64,000 bases of DNA from Kaustia mangrovi (GTDB lineage Bacteria > Pseudomonadota > Alphaproteobacteria > Rhizobiales > Im1): contig NZ_CP058214.1 of assembly GCF_015482775.1 (NCBI RefSeq), forward strand, positions 2,594,501 through 2,658,500, written 5' to 3'. Positions 63,950-64,000 of this stretch are shown here, piece after piece (position 1 is the stretch's first letter; each line of letters starts with the position of its first letter). The notes below the pieces were generated by a model that saw only the letters and a program-made list of their open reading frames with translations, made no database searches and was not told where the DNA came from. A program made the translations under genes and the position numbers.

Positions 63950-64000
63950 GGCCGGGCGCGGAAATCCCGGGCCGTCCTGCAGGGGCCCGGGATAAGCCGA

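Overview
This 64 kb window is GC-rich chromosomal DNA from an alphaproteobacterium, most likely of the Hyphomicrobiales (Rhizobiales) type; the genus cannot be fixed from the sequence. The evidence is the gene order (parB-parA-rsmG-mnmG-mnmE, rho-hemJ-hemE next to maf-aroE-coaE-dnaQ-secB-fxsA-tim44-mltA-smr, hisB-DUF2628-hisH-hisA-hisF-hisE-coaA, and rpsT/dnaA/dnaN/recF/gyrB), the ActS/ActR (RegB/RegA-type) redox two-component system, CtrA and CcrM style motifs, and rhizobial-type palindromic intergenic elements. Almost every base is coding and the genes are mostly chromosomal core genes. I see no rRNA, tRNA, CRISPR array, prophage or insertion sequence.

Region 1 (1-11,288) is the left side of the replication origin: parB (cut by the window edge), parA, rsmG, mnmG, mnmE, a thioredoxin-like DUF255 protein, rho, hemJ and hemE. 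Copies of the 16-bp ParB-binding palindrome parS, some exact over 15 of 16 positions and some decayed, lie inside or between these genes. The 441-bp AT-richer gap between hemE and the PEP-synthase regulator gene (10,848-11,288) is my candidate chromosomal oriC: it carries a perfect TTAA-N7-TTAA CtrA box touching a GANTC site, plus DnaA-box-like 9-mers. Genes point away from it on both sides.

Region 2 (11,289-19,735) holds the PEP-synthase regulator, maf, aroE, coaE and dnaQ, then secB and fxsA on the other strand, then a Tim44-like gene, mltA, smr and a small XRE regulator. Region 3 (19,744-26,650) holds hslVU divergent from the histidine cluster and coaA. Region 4 (26,648-32,189) is more accessory: two kinds of palindromic element, a YjbR-like protein, an adenosine kinase-like PfkB protein, a tetR-yciI-tag group with a legible self-regulated promoter, a small P-loop kinase, a MoeB/ThiF-like enzyme and dut. 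Region 5 (32,186-46,225) holds coaBC, ubiB, ubiE, mutM, an enoyl-CoA hydratase, rpsT, then dnaA, dnaN, recF and gyrB, with a GANTC cluster in the roughly 900-bp region before dnaA.

Region 6 (46,404-56,635) has a class A penicillin-binding protein, an MFS drug exporter, a YgjP-like metallopeptidase, an intracellular PHB depolymerase, and a SCO1 and ABC-2 exporter group divergent from actS-actR. Region 7 (56,809-63,949) has mmcB, a solitary ParA-family ATPase and a CYTH-CHAD protein in one run, then dnaJ and dnaK behind a clear heat-shock (RpoH-type) promoter, and an AlkB-like dioxygenase.

No wholly new system stands out. The most interesting signals are non-coding: parS sites written into coding sequence, one of them across the start of aroE; the CtrA/GANTC origin region; the GANTC cluster before dnaA; the TetR operator inside its own promoter; and the palindromic elements that abut stop codons.
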